Shown here: piece after piece, positions 52,501 through 54,642 of the stretch
Layout of the letters: the number at the start of each line of letters is the position of its first letter
Position numbering within the stretch: the first letter of the stretch is position 1
Source of the DNA: Acinetobacter rudis
Lineage (GTDB): Bacteria > Pseudomonadota > Gammaproteobacteria > Pseudomonadales > Moraxellaceae
Direction of reading: 5' to 3'
Assembly (NCBI RefSeq): GCF_000829675.1
Contig: NZ_BBRX01000003.1
Span: 1-54,642, forward strand
DNA length: 54,642 bases
Notes under the pieces: generated by a model
The model's input: only the letters and a program-made list of their open reading frames with translations
Told to the model about the DNA's origin: nothing
Database searches by the model: none
Translations under genes and position numbers: made by a program

Positions 52501-54642
52501 TGGTGGCGTAAGTATCGACAAGAAAACTGGTGATATTACTGGTTTAACTAACAAAGACTTGTCTGCTTCTGACTTTGCTGAAAAAGGTCGTGCTGCGACT
52601 GAAGAACAGTTGAAATTAGTAAAAGATAAAGCTGATGCAACTGATGACTTTGCTGTTAAGTATGACAAAAACACTGATGGCACAGTGAATCGTGACAAAG
52701 TAACTCTAGGTGGTACTGAAGCTGTTTCAACTCAAGATCCAGTTACAGGCAATATCACTACAACTGGTGGTACAAGCTTAACTAACGTTGCAAGTGCTGG
52801 TGATTACACCAATGTTGCCAATGCAAGTAATGCTGTCAATGCTGGTGATTTGAATAACGCAGTTAAAGATGTATCAACTGACTTAACCAACAAAGGTCTT
52901 AACTTTGCGGGTAATACAGGTTCAGTTATCAACAAGAAACTTGGTGAGAAATTATCAATCGTTGGTGGTTTAGCTGATGATCAAGCTGCAAGCTCGGAGA
53001 ATATCCGTACAGCAGCGAACACGAAAGGCGAACTTGAAGTTCAGTTATCTAAGAACTTAACAGGTCTTGAGTCTGTGAGTGTTGAAGATGGTTCTGGTAA
53101 CAAAACTTATATCTCTTCAACTGGTACAACGATAAAAGATCAATTAGGTAATACGACTTCAAACTTTGCTACAGGTACTGTGGTTGAAGACATTAAAGGT
53201 AATCGTACTACAGTTAGTTCTGGTGTTGTGAATATCAAAGATGATCATGGTACAACGATCATTAAAGGTGATGGTTTAACGATCAAAGATGGTCCAAGCA
53301 TCACAGCTGGCGGTATTAATGCTGGTGACAAAGTGATTAGCAACGTTGCAGCTGGTAAAGCTGGTACAGATGCTGTGAATGTTGATCAGTTGAAAGAAAC
53401 TAGCAACAACCTTATTGCGAAAGGCTTGAACTTTGCAGGTAACACTGGTGAATTCCACCGTGATTTGGGTCAAAAAGTAACAATCAAAGGTACTGGTGCT
53501 AAAGAGGATACTGAGTATTCTGCAAACAACATCAAAACTATGGTTGATGCTGATGGCAACCTTGTTATTGCGATGGACAAAAACCTCAATGCTGATAGCT
53601 TGGCGTTAAATGGTAAAGACGGTAAAGATGGTGTTTCCATTACAAGTGGTCAAGGTGCTGCTGGTTTAAATGGTACAGATGGCGAAACACGCATTATCTA
53701 TAAAACTGAAGATGGCAAAACTCAAGAAGTTGCGACTTTAAATGACGGCCTTAAGTTTGTAGGTAACGACGGTAAAGTTATCGCGAAGAAACTCAATGAA
53801 CAATTGGGTGTTGTTGGTGGTATGACTGACTTGGCTGCTGATGCTGCAAGTTCTGAGAACATCCGTACTGTTCAAAACGACAAAGGTGAGCTTGAAGTTC
53901 AATTGTCTAAGAAATTAACAGGCTTAACTGAAGTAAATACCACCAATTTAACTGTTGCTGGTGAAACTAAGTTAGGTGATAAGTTCACAGTGAACAAAGC
54001 TGGTAACGTAAGTTATAGCGGTGATATCACTGAAGGTGATCACATCACCAACAAAACTTATGTAGATGGTAAAGTTGGTGAAGTTGCCAATAATCCACTT
54101 ACCTTTGCAGGTAACACAGGTTCTGTAGATAAGAAGCTGGGTGAAAAGGTTACGATCAAAGGTACTGGTGCTAAAGAGGATACTGAGTATTCTGCAAACA
54201 ACATCAAAACTATGGTTGATGCTGATGGCAACCTTGTTATTGCAATGGACAAAAACCTCAATGCTGATAGCTTGGCGTTAAATGGTAAAGACGGTAAAGA
54301 TGGTGTTTCCATTACAAGTGGTCAAGGTGCTGCTGGTTTAAATGGTACAGATGGCGAAACACGCATTATCTATCAAACTGAAGATGGCAAAACTCAAGAA
54401 GTTGCGACTTTAAATGACGGCCTTAAGTTTGTAGGTAACGACGGTAAAGTCATCGCGAAGAAACTCAATGAACAATTGGGTGTTGTTGGTGGTATGACTG
54501 ACATGACTGCTACAGCAGCAAGTTCTGAAAACATCCGTACTGTTCAAAACGACAAAGGTGAGCTTGAAGTTCAGTTATCTAAGAACTTAACAGGTCTTGA
54601 GTCTGTTGTTGTTGGTGATACAACAATCAACAATGCTGGCTT
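49535..54642 (+). CDS. trimeric autotransporter adhesin (YadA-like, Ata-type), 3' end outside the window
   Basis: Open from ATG 49535 to the window end (over 1,700 codons), so partial. The N-terminus [20 protein letters not shown] followed by ELATAKGK is the extended signal peptide region (ESPR) of trimeric autotransporters, then a hydrophobic segment ending SADALA. Residues ~60-430 and ~500-770 are YadA-like head repeats (forms of [35 protein letters not shown]). Necks follow, such as [15 protein letters not shown] and [18 protein letters not shown]. Next comes a stalk of repeated [20 protein letters not shown] and LNFAGNTG units. The membrane-anchor domain is not in view. It is expected to bind host matrix proteins or surfaces; the exact ligand is unknown. 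Confidence 0.95.
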   Translation, partial: MNKVYKVIWNASVGAWVAVSELATAKGKSSKSVKVMTAASMLLGATVTFSADALAGTELSTCANGVANAKASGDHSVAIGCKSDAGGDHYIYDRKNPYNKKTTADPNSTSWNDGLAGNTAVGTGAKAGVSGGLATAVGTYAAATNTASIAVGVAALSTGNSSLAVGRQSAATADYAQALGNVSAATGKGSLAVGHSATANGNRSIAIGSADIDNATSTDPNQQGTDYQTKDQTLSTGKDSIAIGAAAKATKDNALAVGAHAKAEGKDSTAMGFQSSATGSDSFALGREAKAAANNSFAMGAKSEATGENAYAMGSNSQAAGKNAFAMGGESKALGENALAIGGLSTAKEKNSIAVGVNAKANFENSVALGTGAEVNHKNSISIGENSKTNDYTTTAYLYEENVAGAKATGSVSFGTAGNERRLQNVAAGSLDTDGVNVSQLKKHKSITDQTGGDVANHLGGGSSYNPVTGAITAPSYQIDNKTYTNVNDALIASKSKYYSVNDDGHQQGNYNNDGASASGSLAAGIDAKAQVENSVAVGNRAEVVRQLTDPTIPVTGGVAIGEVARAVNDGIAIGRNAQANSGDDIGGVAVGNDSFAYAHSVAIGTNAIADQAHTDIDNASVAIGAKSNSGNSDGGVAIGISSTIGDLTSDAVAIGRKANVQAGAEKSLALGSNTTIAANAKESTALGFGATVTQSNGTAIGNASKVTLENAVAIGSKATTDTNATSEIEAELAGLKFGGFAGAAQNAGDQVSFGSKGAERQLKNVAAGKISADSTDAINGSQLHATNTVLGNVANSTKTILGGNANVNTDGSLTMTNIGNTNQDNIHDAIKSVNETANKGWNLTANGADQSQVKPGDVVDFSNEDGNIKVSKDGNNVKVNLAKDIDLKDGSIVAGDTTINNAGLTINNGPSITVGGINAGDKVISNVAAGKDGKDAVNVDQLNEVAAASKVDVKEGKNVKVATKVNADGSKEFTVATDTVVDFDKVTVGGVSIDKKTGDITGLTNKDLSASDFAEKGRAATEEQLKLVKDKADATDDFAVKYDKNTDGTVNRDKVTLGGTEAVSTQDPVTGNITTTGGTSLTNVASAGDYTNVANASNAVNAGDLNNAVKDVSTDLTNKGLNFAGNTGSVINKKLGEKLSIVGGLADDQAASSENIRTAANTKGELEVQLSKNLTGLESVSVEDGSGNKTYISSTGTTIKDQLGNTTSNFATGTVVEDIKGNRTTVSSGVVNIKDDHGTTIIKGDGLTIKDGPSITAGGINAGDKVISNVAAGKAGTDAVNVDQLKETSNNLIAKGLNFAGNTGEFHRDLGQKVTIKGTGAKEDTEYSANNIKTMVDADGNLVIAMDKNLNADSLALNGKDGKDGVSITSGQGAAGLNGTDGETRIIYKTEDGKTQEVATLNDGLKFVGNDGKVIAKKLNEQLGVVGGMTDLAADAASSENIRTVQNDKGELEVQLSKKLTGLTEVNTTNLTVAGETKLGDKFTVNKAGNVSYSGDITEGDHITNKTYVDGKVGEVANNPLTFAGNTGSVDKKLGEKVTIKGTGAKEDTEYSANNIKTMVDADGNLVIAMDKNLNADSLALNGKDGKDGVSITSGQGAAGLNGTDGETRIIYQTEDGKTQEVATLNDGLKFVGNDGKVIAKKLNEQLGVVGGMTDMTATAASSENIRTVQNDKGELEVQLSKNLTGLESVVVGDTTINNAG
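53483..53830 (+). repeat. 348-bp direct repeat in the adhesin stalk, copy 1
   Basis: From ATCAAAGGTACTGGTGCTAA to the GACTGAC before the LAADAASS codons. The same sequence recurs exactly 672 bp (224 codons) later at 54155-54502, with only three mismatches that I could see (one gives Lys to Gln). Confidence 0.9.
54155..54502 (+). repeat. 348-bp direct repeat in the adhesin stalk, copy 2
   Basis: Near-identical to 53483-53830; weaker similarity continues past both ends ([20 protein letters not shown] in each). In-frame spacing means recombination between copies would keep the reading frame. Confidence 0.9.

Noticed and set aside
51064..54312. Several minus-strand frames opposite the adhesin
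   Set aside because: The repetitive Ala/Gly/Asn-rich coding sequence yields open antisense frames automatically; none has a domain or start signal.

Overview
The window looks like a chromosomal segment of an Acinetobacter or a close Moraxellaceae relative. The evidence is the low-GC coding style, the gene content (FadH, IspF, LpxB, two class I DAHP synthases, transketolase, DsbD, many LysR regulators, DUF2797/DUF6231/YqiJ-type proteins) and a giant YadA-like trimeric autotransporter with an ESPR-type leader, as in Acinetobacter Ata adhesins. The species cannot be fixed by eye. No rRNA, tRNA, CRISPR array or intact insertion sequence was seen.

Layout. 1-12000 is mostly housekeeping: a PadR regulator divergent from 2,4-dienoyl-CoA reductase with a perfect 20-bp palindrome between them, a secreted LprI-like protein, ispF, a phosphatase-like protein, a DAHP synthase, lpxB, DUF2797/DUF6231, a YqiJ-like membrane protein, thiM and a double zinc-ribbon protein. 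11.7-13.9 kb is a sulfide/persulfide module (BigR/SqrR-like ArsR repressor, two YeeE/YedE half-transporters, persulfide-dioxygenase-like MBL protein). 13.9-19.7 kb is a periplasmic thiol-redox operon (dsbD, an Lgt-half/TlpA fusion, a DsbG-like lipoprotein) divergent from an OmpR-type two-component system, followed by yceI.

20.5-26.3 kb is a strongly AT-rich accessory patch opening with a decayed tyrosine-integrase N-terminus. It carries a diguanylate cyclase, orphan genes, a small lipoprotein too short for routine ORF calling and, at its right edge, an ecotin protease inhibitor. 26.8-37.4 kb holds a ParB-fold protein, a CrtI/RetSat-like oxidoreductase, small exported proteins, an MFS/LysR pair with a LysR-type palindrome, an ABC-F protein with a leader ORF and alternative RNA folds, a GNAT enzyme, and a GST/VOC pair divergent from a LysR gene. 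37.5-43.3 kb holds transketolase, a candidate structured small RNA behind it, a second ABC-F protein, and a second DAHP synthase with an elaborate leader. 43.4-48.6 kb is a LysR regulator plus a CoA-transferase/thiolase/short-chain fatty acid transporter cluster for acetoacetate or butyrate use. 49.5 kb to the window end is the incomplete trimeric autotransporter.

The most interesting signal is the leader of the second DAHP synthase (about 41.8-42.2 kb). A 17-residue leader peptide ending in a Tyr-Tyr-Phe-Trp-Gln-Tyr run is followed by an alternating series GGCAA / TTGCC / GGCAA / TTGCC / GGCAA; the last copy lies inside the 5' arm and loop of a strong intrinsic terminator. This is the logic of a classic ribosome-stalling attenuator. 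About 80 bp further on, a second leader ORF with nine aromatic residues among its first eighteen precedes the enzyme, so the gene may be under tandem aromatic-amino-acid sensing. The leader ORF before the ABC-F gene at 33.0 kb and the candidate sRNA behind tkt are the next most notable. All regulatory readings are inference from sequence; the palindromes, hairpins and leader codons were read directly.
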